A DNA stretch of 64,000 bases from positions 248,001-312,000 of the forward strand of contig NZ_QWGB01000004.1 in NCBI RefSeq assembly GCF_003576345.1, in the 5' to 3' direction. Below the pieces are notes generated by a model. That model searched no databases, had not been told where the DNA came from, and saw nothing but the letters and a program-made list of their open reading frames with translations. Each line of letters starts with the position of its first letter. The first letter of the stretch is position 1. This document shows positions 25,797-33,944 of this stretch, in pieces. The DNA comes from Henriciella barbarensis (GTDB taxonomy: Bacteria; Pseudomonadota; Alphaproteobacteria; Caulobacterales; Hyphomonadaceae). The position numbers and the translations under genes were made by a program.

Positions 25797-25837
25797 GCCC
25801 TCATCCCCGCCCTTCTCCCGCATCCGGGAGAAGGGGG
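25797..25837 (-). repeat. Family C palindromic repeat, copy 2 (inverse orientation)
   Basis: GCCCTCATCCCCGCCCTTCT followed by CCCGCATCCGGGAGAAGGGG: the reverse-orientation counterpart of the repeat at 25706-25748, placed just upstream of the SNase-like gene. Confidence 0.75.
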
Positions 25838-25905
25838 CGATTGCCTTGACCGTCGGCTGCTTATTCTACCACAGTCCCGCCAGGCGGCAGGAAGGGGTGC
25901 TGGGC

Positions 25906-26373
25906 GTGAGACGATTGATCCTTGGCATGGGCGTCCTCGCGCTCGGGGCGTGCGGCGGCGCGGCGGACTTTGAGAAACCGGCCAATCTCTGTGAGACCGA
26001 GGGCGCGCGGTGTGTCAGTGCGTCGGTGCGTGACCTGCTCGCCGTGGATGGCGACACGTTCGAGCTGCGGCGGCTTTCAGGCTCGGGCCGTGAAGAGCGG
26101 GTGCGGCTCCGCCTGATCGGGTGGGACAGTCCTGAGACGGGCGATGCGGCGGCTTGCGCGGCAGAAGACGCGCTCGGCCAGAAGACAGAGGCGCGGGCGC
26201 GCGAGCTGTTCGAGGCAGGCTCCAAGGTGACGTTCCTGCCCGAAGGCCCGGACCGCTATGGGCGCCTGCGCGCCCATGTCTATCTCGACGGCGACCATGT
26301 GGGCTGGCTGCTCTCCCGCGACGGGCTTGCCCGGCCGCTGGAAGAGGGTGGGCAGGTAGATTGGTGTGGGTAG
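25906..26373 (+). CDS. Thermonuclease (SNase-like) family lipoprotein
   Basis: 155 residues from a GTG at 25906 (RRLILGMGVLALGACGG) with a short lipoprotein signal and lipobox LGAC; an ATG at 25927 is an alternative. The OB-fold nuclease domain is clear: VDGDTFELRRL, RLRLIGWDSPETG (Arg, Asp and Glu matching the SNase active-site segment), LGQKTEARARELF, then DRYGRLRAHVYLDG with the second catalytic-type Arg. Likely an envelope-anchored calcium-dependent nuclease. Two further cysteines could form disulfides. The AT-rich island begins right after its stop. Confidence 0.85.
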   Translation: MRRLILGMGVLALGACGGAADFEKPANLCETEGARCVSASVRDLLAVDGDTFELRRLSGSGREERVRLRLIGWDSPETGDAAACAAEDALGQKTEARARELFEAGSKVTFLPEGPDRYGRLRAHVYLDGDHVGWLLSRDGLARPLEEGGQVDWCG

Positions 26374-26441
26374 AGCGAGACCTCTTAGTCGCCCTTAACT
26401 TTTAGACACGATGGGGCAGATTTCCAGTCGTTGAAAGGCTA

Positions 26442-27206
26442 TTAACTTCCCATGCCAATTATCGCTCCTACGATCTGAAGTGCCGGCAGAATAAATGTTT
26501 GGGTAGAAGCAGTTACTTTTTTTAACGAAGCGAAAAAAGATTTTTCGTCATGCTTTTCTAATTCATCAAGTAATGACTTAATCTGGTCTGCTGCTTCTGA
26601 ATGTCCTGCCCCTTTCGCTTCTTTCAGCGACCTTTCAAGGGCGTCAGATAGCGCAACGTAGCCCCAATCAGGCATGGAAGTAGTTGAAGCGTCGACTTCT
26701 TCAAGTAGCTGTTTAACGCGGTTTTGGTCGCCTACTACTAAGACGCTATTCTTAGCGTTAGACATATCTATGTGATTATTCACTACGTAGCCTTTCCCAC
26801 ACTCACTATCCATAAACGGAATAACGTCATGACGTTCGAGGATGGTATCACAAATTTTGGGTGAATAGTCGGTTTTGGATAGGCACACTAATCGACCGTG
26901 CTTGCCGGCGCGTTTCAGCAATTGTGGAACAACATCCGCTACCTGGGTAACTGAACTGTCGATTTCAAACTTCTCAAGAGCTTGATCATCATAAGTTCTG
27001 TTTGAAAACAAAGCTAAGGCTAACTGAATTACATCGCTATTCGAAGCTAAATCAGCCAAAAAGCCGAGCATAATTTTATTGTTGTCAATTGCTAAGCGAC
27101 ATTTTCCAGCAGAGAGGAAATGTCCGTGAAGCATCCTGTGCAAATCATTGATTTCCAGCTGAGATCTAGATTCAATAAATTTTGGACAAACTACGTAAAT
27201 ACTCAA
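26442..27206 (-). CDS. Unrecognised protein partnered with an OLD-type ATPase; putative effector
   Basis: 254 residues, no confident family. Hydrophobic strands each followed by an acidic residue occur at CRLAIDNN (Asp41), LVCLSKTD (Asp113), VIPFMD (Asp133) and VLVVGD (Asp160), a spacing that could suit a PIN-like or other Rossmann-type nuclease, but this is a guess. Residues 185-230 are helical and charged; the last 18 (TFILPALQIVGAIIGMGS, from residue 237) are hydrophobic and could insert in a membrane. It starts 11 bp after the ATPase stop on the same strand. Base composition is far below the surroundings (26461-26520 has 26 G+C of 60). Confidence 0.8.
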   Translation of the reverse strand: MSIYVVCPKFIESRSQLEINDLHRMLHGHFLSAGKCRLAIDNNKIMLGFLADLASNSDVIQLALALFSNRTYDDQALEKFEIDSSVTQVADVVPQLLKRAGKHGRLVCLSKTDYSPKICDTILERHDVIPFMDSECGKGYVVNNHIDMSNAKNSVLVVGDQNRVKQLLEEVDASTTSMPDWGYVALSDALERSLKEAKGAGHSEAADQIKSLLDELEKHDEKSFFASLKKVTASTQTFILPALQIVGAIIGMGS

Positions 27207-27217
27207 AGCAACAATAC

Positions 27218-28975
27218 CTAGTCCTTCGGTTCGGAAACTTCGAACTGGGAATTAATAATATCAGCCTGGTTTCGATAATGGCGATCAATAAAGTTAGAAG
27301 GCCAAGAGATCATACCAGTTTCAGATATGTCCGCACGTGCGACTATATTTTTACCTGTCTCATCGCTCGTAAAATGAAGAATGCTGACCTGATCGCTACT
27401 AATCTTACCTTTGGCGATTTGAGCACGGACCTCAGTCAAGAGGTACTCGCTATGCGTTTCGACGATAAATCTGATTGGCTCATCCCCGTCGATAACTTTG
27501 TCCACCAGCCGAGTGAACAGATTCCCAATCGAGGCCTGCATGTCAGGGTGCAGGTGGACTTCTGGCTGTTCTACGAGCACCAAAGAGCCGGGCCGTGCGG
27601 AAATTATCGCCACGATAACAGGTAGTACCTGAGAAAATCCGAACCCAACATCAGATATCTCTAACTCAAGATCAGAATTGATATTCGGAGATACAATTAT
27701 CTTTCGTATAACCTGTTCTAGACTTGCTATATCAATTTTAATTCCGAACTCAGATAGCCACTCATTTATTGACTTTTTGATTGAGGAATTTTCCAATCGC
27801 GTAAACAATGCTTCATCGTCAACGGAGCTACTTAAGTCCTCGTAGTAATACCGTCTGGGATGCGCACGCAGCGGTGGGACATGACTTACCTGATGACGCA
27901 TGCAGCCATCAAATGCGAGATCCTGAGCCCTCTCAATTATGTAAGCTGCGAGGGCGGCCGTCCTTGGTATGTCTTCGGATTCAAAAATAAGGTCGGGCCC
28001 TTGAGAAAATATATCGAGGAACCCGTTTAAGTACCCCTTTATATAGTTGGAGTTTAGACCCGACGCGAAAGATCCGATGTTCCGAGAAACGAAATCAGAT
28101 CGAATATTTGTGAATATAGAATTTCCCTCTTTTGAGGGATTGTCGATATTTATACCAAGTAAAAGTCTATTGTTTGAGGTTAAAACATCTATTGATTTTG
28201 CATAGACATCGTATTGCTCGTTTGCTTCGAGCTCGTAATTTAGGAATATGCCCTTCCTCACTTGTATGTTGGTGAGGTTATCGATCAGTTCGATGCAACA
28301 TGCGATGTCAGATTCAGCTAGTTTAGATATCTGTGGTCGTCTCAAGGACCCAAAACCTATCGGACCGCGGTGTTTGAATTTTTCCGATTTCCGATTTGGT
28401 ACGAAAAAATCATCGGGCGCAAACTCTTGAAGTTGAAAAATGCTTTGTGCGCAGCGGTGCATGCTTGAAAGAAAATTTATCTCATAGTCTTCGAATTCGT
28501 CGATAACATCGATGGCTTCACGAATTTTGGCTTCAATTTCAGTATTCTTCAGCGCTTCATCGGCAGTACGCGCATCAGCAGATTCACTATCAGCGTTGTT
28601 TCGATAATTCAGTATCTGATCGGCGAGCTCTAAACCGTGGTCGCGTAACCAAGCTGCAAACGCCGCTCTTGCTTGAAACATCGAGTGTTTGAAGGCTGAA
28701 TCATCAAACTTCACCGAAAATTCGAGAGGGAGACTTGTATCTTTTGACCGCCATAGATTTTGTGCCGGGCCGAATTTTACGAGGGGCCCATTATGTTCGA
28801 AGATGCTGGGATTTCGGCGGCGAGTATGTCGGTGAGATTGGTGGAGAGCCAAAAGAAACTGCAGGAAAGAGGTTTTTCCAGAGCTATTCTTTCCCACTAA
28901 AAACGTGAGCGGGCGGATTGATATTTCAGCGCTCTCAAAGCCCTTATAATTTCGGAGTCTGAGTTCTGTTATCAC
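27218..28975 (-). CDS. AAA family ATPase, OLD/DUF3696 type
   Basis: 585 residues. N-terminal ABC-type head: LRLRNYKGFESAEISI, Walker A GKNSSGKTS (29-36 region), then a long variable insertion with helices (60-400). The second half has GFGFSQVLPVIVAII (signature), Walker B LVLVEQPEVHLHP near 467, and IRFIVETHSEYLL (switch His). The C-terminus (SETGMISWPSNFIDRHY) matches the DUF3696 end. No TOPRIM domain is present, unlike full OLD nucleases, so the partner gene would have to supply the catalytic activity. Homologues occur in defence operons. AT-rich coding (27241-27300 has 22 G+C of 60) indicates recent transfer. Confidence 0.88.
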   Translation of the reverse strand: MITELRLRNYKGFESAEISIRPLTFLVGKNSSGKTSFLQFLLALHQSHRHTRRRNPSIFEHNGPLVKFGPAQNLWRSKDTSLPLEFSVKFDDSAFKHSMFQARAAFAAWLRDHGLELADQILNYRNNADSESADARTADEALKNTEIEAKIREAIDVIDEFEDYEINFLSSMHRCAQSIFQLQEFAPDDFFVPNRKSEKFKHRGPIGFGSLRRPQISKLAESDIACCIELIDNLTNIQVRKGIFLNYELEANEQYDVYAKSIDVLTSNNRLLLGINIDNPSKEGNSIFTNIRSDFVSRNIGSFASGLNSNYIKGYLNGFLDIFSQGPDLIFESEDIPRTAALAAYIIERAQDLAFDGCMRHQVSHVPPLRAHPRRYYYEDLSSSVDDEALFTRLENSSIKKSINEWLSEFGIKIDIASLEQVIRKIIVSPNINSDLELEISDVGFGFSQVLPVIVAIISARPGSLVLVEQPEVHLHPDMQASIGNLFTRLVDKVIDGDEPIRFIVETHSEYLLTEVRAQIAKGKISSDQVSILHFTSDETGKNIVARADISETGMISWPSNFIDRHYRNQADIINSQFEVSEPKD

Positions 28976-29277
28976 TTAGTGGGCTCGCGGACTGCTTTGA
29001 ATGGTTTGGACGAGAAGCTTCCAGTAAACTTGTGGTTCTAGAAAAATTACAATCTAGTCAAGTTCAGTCTATTGCGCGCCCATGCGTTCGCGCATCCTCT
29101 TTACTCAATTCTTTGCGCTGAATTAAGGACATAACAAACGCTGTTGATTTTAGCATGCCATAAGTCGTCGCCCCGGCCGACCTGATCGTGGAAGCGGCTG
29201 GATCGTTTAAAAAGCCTGCATTGAGCGCTGCCCAAATTAAGCCAGGGGTTCATGAACGACGAAGCGGCTAGTCCTGG
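28976..29277. other. AT-rich to GC-rich junction, no gene
   Basis: 302 bp upstream of the ATPase start and downstream of the uvrB stop. Composition shifts from AT-rich to GC-rich around 29160. It should hold the promoter of the ATPase operon. GAAGCGGCT occurs twice at 29191 and 29261; no tRNA, integrase remnant or coding frame is visible. Confidence 0.6.
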
Positions 29278-31482
29278 CTACAAGCCCAACTCTTCTTCCC
29301 GCAGCGCCTTCAGCTCGTCCCGCAGCCGTGCCGCCTCTTCAAACTCAAGATTCGCCGCCGCTTCGCGCATCTGTTTCTCGATGCTGGCGATGACGGATTT
29401 GAGGTTGTGGCCTGAGCCGGGTTCGAGTTTGGCGACGGCCTCTTCGGCCATGCCGCGGGCGGGGAGTTTGCGGGATTTGCCGCCCTTGAGCTGCTGGGTC
29501 TTGCCGCGGCTTTCGCCGAGGTCGGCGAGGATGTCGGCGACGGCGCGCACGATCGTGGTCGGCGTGATGCCGTGCTCTTCATTGTGGGCGATCTGTTTCT
29601 CGCGGCGCCGCTGGGTCTCTTCCATTGCGCGTTCCATCGAGCCGGTGATCTTGTCGGCATAGAGGACGACGCGCGCTTCGGAGTTACGGGCGGCGCGGCC
29701 AATGGTCTGGACTAGCGAGGTTTCCGAGCGCAGGAACCCTTCCTTGTCGGCGTCGAGAATACCGACAAAGGCACATTCGGGAATATCAAGGCCCTCGCGG
29801 AGCAGGTTGATGCCGACGAGGACGTCGAACTCACCGAGGCGGAGATCGCGCAGGATCTCGATCCGCTCGACCGTGTCGATGTCCGAGTGCATGTAGCGCA
29901 CCTTCACGCCCTGTTCGTGCAGGTATTCGGTGAGGTCCTCCGCCATCTTCTTGGTCAGCGTGGTGACGAGGGAGCGGAAGCCCTTCGCGGCGGTGTCCTT
30001 GACCTCTGAGAGGAGGTCGTCGACCTGGTTGATATTGCCATTGTCCTTCGTGCCCGTGACGGGGCGGACCTCGACTGGCGGATCGACAAGGCCGGTGGGG
30101 CGGATGATCTGTTCGGTGAAGACGCCGCCTGTCTGCTCCATCTCCCACGAGCCGGGGGTGGCCGACACGTGGACGGTCTGGGGGCGCATCGCCTCCCATT
30201 CGGGAAATTTGAGCGGGCGGTTGTCGATGCACGACGGCAGGCGGAAGCCGTATTCGGCGAGGGTGGACTTGCGGTTGAAGTCGCCCTTGAACATCGCGCC
30301 GATCTGCGGAACGGTCTGGTGGCTCTCATCGACGAAGACGAGCGCGTTTTCCGGCAGGTATTCGAACATGGTAGGCGGCGGCTCGCCCGGCAGGCGGCCG
30401 GTGAGGTAGCGGGAATAGTTCTCGATGCCGTTGCAGGAGCCGGTCGCGGCCATCATTTCCATGTCATAGGTGACGCGCTGTTCGATGCGCTGGGCCTCGA
30501 GCAGCTTGTTGTGCTTCTCGAAATGCGCGATCGTCTCTTTCAGCTCTTTCTTGATCGAGCTGACGGCGTTGTTGAGCGTCGGGCGCGGCGTGACATAGTG
30601 GCTGTTGGCGTACATCTTGATCGCAGGCAGGTCCTGGATCTTCTTGCCGGTGAGGGGATCGAACTCGACGATGGATTCCAGCTCATCGCCGAAGAAGGAC
30701 AGCTTCCACGCGCAGTCATCAAGGTGGGCCGGGAAGATGTCGAGCACGTCGCCCTTGAGGCGGAAGCTGCCGCGCTGGAAGGCGGTGTCGTTGCGGGTGT
30801 ATTGCAGGGCGACGAGCTTCTGCGTCACCTCGCGCGGGTCGATGCGCTGGCCCTCTTCGAGCTTGAAGGTCATCGAGGAATAGGTCTCGACCGAACCGAT
30901 GCCGTAGATGCAGGAGACGGACGCGACGATGATGACGTCATCGCGCTCCAGGATCGCGCGAGTGGCCGAGTGGCGCATCCGGTCGATGGCCTCGTTGATG
31001 GAGGATTCCTTCTCGATATAGAGGTCCGAGCGCGGGACGTAGGCTTCGGGCTGGTAGTAGTCGTAATAGGAGACGAAATACTCCACGGCATTGTCCGGGA
31101 AGAAGGATTTCATCTCGCCATAGAGCTGGGCCGCGAGCGTCTTGTTGGGTGCGAGGATGAGGGCAGGGCGCTGCACCGCTTCGATGACCTTGGCCATGGT
31201 GAAGGTCTTGCCTGTGCCGGTCGCGCCGAGGAGGACCTGGTCGCGCTCACCGTTCTGGATGCCCTCAACGAGTTCGGGGATGGCGGTCTTCTGGTCGCCT
31301 GCCGGCTCATAGTCGGAGGCGACGCGGAAACGCTTGCCGCCCTCGATCTTCTCCCACTGGCGGTCGGGCCGGTGCGGGGTCCAGTTGTCGGATGGCAGCT
31401 GCCCGGACGCATCGCGCGCGGCGCCGGACCAGTTGAATGTGGCGCCAGCATCCTGGACGCCTGAAGAGGGGGAACGAGCCAT
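29278..31482 (-). CDS. uvrB: Excinuclease ABC subunit UvrB
   Basis: Damage-verifying helicase of nucleotide excision repair. 734 residues from the ATG at 31482 ([16 protein letters not shown]); an ATG 17 codons upstream is an alternative. Motifs: Walker [13 protein letters not shown], the beta-hairpin [29 protein letters not shown] (DEAD-type), [26 protein letters not shown], and a C-terminal UVR domain ([24 protein letters not shown]). The first 45 residues before [13 protein letters not shown] are an extension not found in E. coli UvrB. An SOS-like direct repeat overlaps the start codon. Confidence 0.97.
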   Translation of the reverse strand: MARSPSSGVQDAGATFNWSGAARDASGQLPSDNWTPHRPDRQWEKIEGGKRFRVASDYEPAGDQKTAIPELVEGIQNGERDQVLLGATGTGKTFTMAKVIEAVQRPALILAPNKTLAAQLYGEMKSFFPDNAVEYFVSYYDYYQPEAYVPRSDLYIEKESSINEAIDRMRHSATRAILERDDVIIVASVSCIYGIGSVETYSSMTFKLEEGQRIDPREVTQKLVALQYTRNDTAFQRGSFRLKGDVLDIFPAHLDDCAWKLSFFGDELESIVEFDPLTGKKIQDLPAIKMYANSHYVTPRPTLNNAVSSIKKELKETIAHFEKHNKLLEAQRIEQRVTYDMEMMAATGSCNGIENYSRYLTGRLPGEPPPTMFEYLPENALVFVDESHQTVPQIGAMFKGDFNRKSTLAEYGFRLPSCIDNRPLKFPEWEAMRPQTVHVSATPGSWEMEQTGGVFTEQIIRPTGLVDPPVEVRPVTGTKDNGNINQVDDLLSEVKDTAAKGFRSLVTTLTKKMAEDLTEYLHEQGVKVRYMHSDIDTVERIEILRDLRLGEFDVLVGINLLREGLDIPECAFVGILDADKEGFLRSETSLVQTIGRAARNSEARVVLYADKITGSMERAMEETQRRREKQIAHNEEHGITPTTIVRAVADILADLGESRGKTQQLKGGKSRKLPARGMAEEAVAKLEPGSGHNLKSVIASIEKQMREAAANLEFEEAARLRDELKALREEELGL

Positions 31483-31486
31483 GAAC
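31472..31486 (-). promoter_or_regulatory. LexA-type SOS box overlapping the uvrB start codon (candidate)
   Basis: On the minus strand the sequence reads GTTC-ATGGCTC-GTTC, exactly the alphaproteobacterial LexA direct repeat GTTC(N7)GTTC, with the uvrB ATG inside the spacer. uvr genes are classic LexA targets, but the box normally lies in the promoter, so this is either a roadblock site or shows that the true start is elsewhere. Confidence 0.45.
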
Positions 31487-31635
31487 GGCAAGATGGGGCG
31501 AGGGCAGGGGCGCGTAAAGGGCTGGGGGTGCACTGTGTGGGGTGCGGGGGCGGACGGCCCCTGCCGCTATTGGGCAAGGGCCGGTCCGGGTGGTCGCTAG
31601 AGGGCAGGGGCGCGGACGTGCGGGCGCCTGCGATC

Positions 31636-33804
31636 TCAGGTGCCGAACTGCCAGGAGAGGGCGGCCTTGAAGTTGCGGCCGGGCTCCGACACGCCCTCGA
31701 AGACGCGGTCATAGTCGTGCTCGAAGATGTTATCGATACCGACGTCGAGGCGGACATTCTCGGCGAAGGAGGGCGACCAGCTGGCATAGAGGTCGACAAC
31801 GACATAGCCGTCTCTCTGTTCAGCAATGGTGAAGCCGCTCGCGCCGTCGGCTTCGCGGCGTTCGAAATCGTCGGCGATCTGGATGCGCGAACCGATGCGG
31901 CTGTTCCACTCCGGCATTTTGACACCGAAGTTCAGCGCCAGCCTGTCTGCCGTCAGCGAACCAAGGTCAGAACCGTCGGAATTGTCCGTCCCTTCGATTA
32001 TGGAAAGGGTGGCCTGGCTGAAGAAACGCTCTGAGTCGTAGCGAAGTTCGCCTTCCCAGCCTTCAAGCTGAGCAGAGTCGACATTGGCCGAATTGGTCGT
32101 GCCAGCTGTGCAGGGCTGGAAGCCCGGCGGCGCGAAGCAGGTCGGGTCGTAGGCGAAATCGACCGAGAGGTTGATGAGGTCCTGCGCGTCCGTCCCGAAA
32201 TAGCTGAGCTTGCCTTGAAGGCGGTCGCGGCTGGTCCAGACATCGCGGAAATCAATGCCTGCGCCGAATTCTACCGTTTCAGTCTTTTCCGGAACGAGGT
32301 CCGGGTTCGGGATGAAATTGTTGTTCACGAAGACGAATGAACCGCGGGCAGGGTTGAACAGGATGGGGTGCGGCACCGAGAAGTGCACGCCGTCGAGATA
32401 AAGCTCGTTCACGGAGGGCGCGCGGAAGCCTTCCGAATATGAACCGAACGCACGGAACCATGCCGCGCCTGCCGGCTCGAAACTGGCTGCGAAGCGCGGC
32501 GAAACGGCGTCGTCGGAGTTCTTCTGGCCGACCGATACAGAGGAAGAGCTTTCGAACTCATCGAACCGCACGCCGGGCACAATGAGGAGTTCACCGAACT
32601 GGGTGGCGATGACGGATTCAAGCTGTGCGAAAACGCCGGTAAACTCGCTCATACCATCCGGGACGCCGTTCCGCGTGCCTGTTACGGTTTGATCGTCGGT
32701 CCCGACCTGCTCGTCTTCATACCGGTCTGCGCCGATGGTGATGGTGTTCTCGCTCTGGCCAAGCGTGAAGCGGGACGCGTTGCGGACGCTGAAACCCGTC
32801 GTTTCAATATCTCGAGAGATCGTGCGCGGGACAGTTTGGTCGAACTCATCAACCTTGCTGTCAGTCTGATAGGCCGTCAGGGTCGTGTCGATCCAGTCAT
32901 TGCTGGCGGGATTGAAGGTAATGGCGGCGCGGTAGGTGTCGGTAACGATGTCCTTTTCGACATCGCGGTCGAGGGCGGTGCTGCCGATACCGGCAAGCCC
33001 CTGGCCATTGTTCGGCTCGATCGCTGTATTGTCGAAACGTTGCCAGGAGGCTTCGAGGCTTATTGCGTCCGTTAGCGCGTAGCTGCCCTTGAGGAGGGCG
33101 GACTGGATATCGTCATCGGAGGGCAGGGACGCGCCCGAGCCAAGCTCGATATCGCCAGACTGGCGCAGGCCAATGCTGGCGACGCCGTCGAACTTGCCCT
33201 GGCGCGTAAAGCCGGAGAGGGTGGCGAGGGTCTCTTCGTTCACACTCTGATAGCCGAGCCGGATACGGGCGCCCATGGTTTGATCGTCTTCGAGGAAGTC
33301 TGCTGCGTCTACGCTTTCAAAGGCGAGGACACCGCCGACGGCGCCAGACCCGTAGAGCGCGGAGGCGGGGCCCTTTACGACTTCTGCCGTGCCGATGAGT
33401 TCGGGATCCAGGAAGAAGCGGCCGTCATGCGCTGAGGTAAAGCTCTGACGCGCGCCATCGATGAGCACAAGGACGTTCTGGCCGGACAGGCCGCGAATGC
33501 TGGGCAGCTCGCCTGTTCTGCGCGGGCCACCGGCAAAATCGAGCCCCGGCACATCACGCAACGCATCGGAAACGGCCGATGGCGCGAGTGTGTCGAGATC
33601 ATCGCGCGTGATCACGCTGACTTGGCCGGGATAGTCGAAGACAGGGATCGGGTTGGATGTGCCGTATACGGTTACTGTCTCCTCGCGGCGCTCTTCTTGT
33701 TCGATTTCCGGCGCAGCCGCCTGCGAATAGGCAGGGGCGGTGAGAACTAGCGCCGTTCCCAGCAATAGCCCGGTCCTGAGTCTACTGTGCATCTGTGTCG
33801 TCAT
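31636..33804 (-). CDS. TonB-dependent heme/hemoglobin receptor
   Basis: 722-residue outer-membrane receptor: signal peptide to about residue 30, TonB box region (EETVTVYG), plug domain (QVSVITRDDLDTLAPSAVSD, IRGLSGQNVLVLIDGARQ, VVKGPASALYGSGAVGGVLAF) and a 22-strand barrel. FRAPSVNELY and NPDLVPE correspond to the FRAP and NPNL boxes of heme/hemoglobin receptors. The C-terminus ends in an aromatic-rich strand (WQFGT). It is divergent from the DUF6607 gene, with Fur-like boxes between them, so iron control is likely. No heme ABC transporter is nearby. Confidence 0.93.
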   Translation of the reverse strand: MTTQMHSRLRTGLLLGTALVLTAPAYSQAAAPEIEQEERREETVTVYGTSNPIPVFDYPGQVSVITRDDLDTLAPSAVSDALRDVPGLDFAGGPRRTGELPSIRGLSGQNVLVLIDGARQSFTSAHDGRFFLDPELIGTAEVVKGPASALYGSGAVGGVLAFESVDAADFLEDDQTMGARIRLGYQSVNEETLATLSGFTRQGKFDGVASIGLRQSGDIELGSGASLPSDDDIQSALLKGSYALTDAISLEASWQRFDNTAIEPNNGQGLAGIGSTALDRDVEKDIVTDTYRAAITFNPASNDWIDTTLTAYQTDSKVDEFDQTVPRTISRDIETTGFSVRNASRFTLGQSENTITIGADRYEDEQVGTDDQTVTGTRNGVPDGMSEFTGVFAQLESVIATQFGELLIVPGVRFDEFESSSSVSVGQKNSDDAVSPRFAASFEPAGAAWFRAFGSYSEGFRAPSVNELYLDGVHFSVPHPILFNPARGSFVFVNNNFIPNPDLVPEKTETVEFGAGIDFRDVWTSRDRLQGKLSYFGTDAQDLINLSVDFAYDPTCFAPPGFQPCTAGTTNSANVDSAQLEGWEGELRYDSERFFSQATLSIIEGTDNSDGSDLGSLTADRLALNFGVKMPEWNSRIGSRIQIADDFERREADGASGFTIAEQRDGYVVVDLYASWSPSFAENVRLDVGIDNIFEHDYDRVFEGVSEPGRNFKAALSWQFGT

Positions 33805-33825
33805 GATTTCCCCTCATGATTAGTT

Positions 33826-33840
33826 TGAGAATGATTTGCA
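33826..33840 (-). promoter_or_regulatory. Fur-like box, left copy
   Basis: Plus strand TGAGAATGATTTGCA; the minus-strand reading TGCAAATCATTCTCA is close to the classical half of a Fur box. It lies 22-36 bp upstream of the receptor start (33804). Confidence 0.6.
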
Positions 33841-33870
33841 GTCGCTCTCTTTGCACAAGCAATCAGCTAT

Positions 33871-33885
33871 TGCAAACGATTCTCA
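33871..33885 (+). promoter_or_regulatory. Fur-like box, right copy
   Basis: TGCAAACGATTCTCA, followed by CTATCATTATC. It is the inverted copy of the box at 33826-33840 with two differences in the centre. It precedes the DUF6607 gene. Confidence 0.6.
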
Positions 33886-33944
33886 CTATCATTATCAAAA
33901 GGCGAAATGCGGCTCGTTCCTGGAGCCTGGAAAGAGGGATAAAC

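Larger units (their letters stand above)
25541..25905. other. Intergenic repeat cluster without a gene
   Basis: 365 bp between the hypothetical gene and the SNase-like gene. It holds a family A pair and two family C repeats (separate entries). A forward frame runs through part of it into the nuclease gene, but its residues come from the repeats, so I do not count it as coding. Confidence 0.7.

Noticed and set aside
25741-25905. N-terminal extension of the SNase-like gene
   Set aside because: The residues come from the family C repeat; a GTG at 25906 gives a proper lipoprotein signal.
30169-31464. 431-residue forward frame
   Set aside because: Antisense to uvrB helicase motifs; no independent support.
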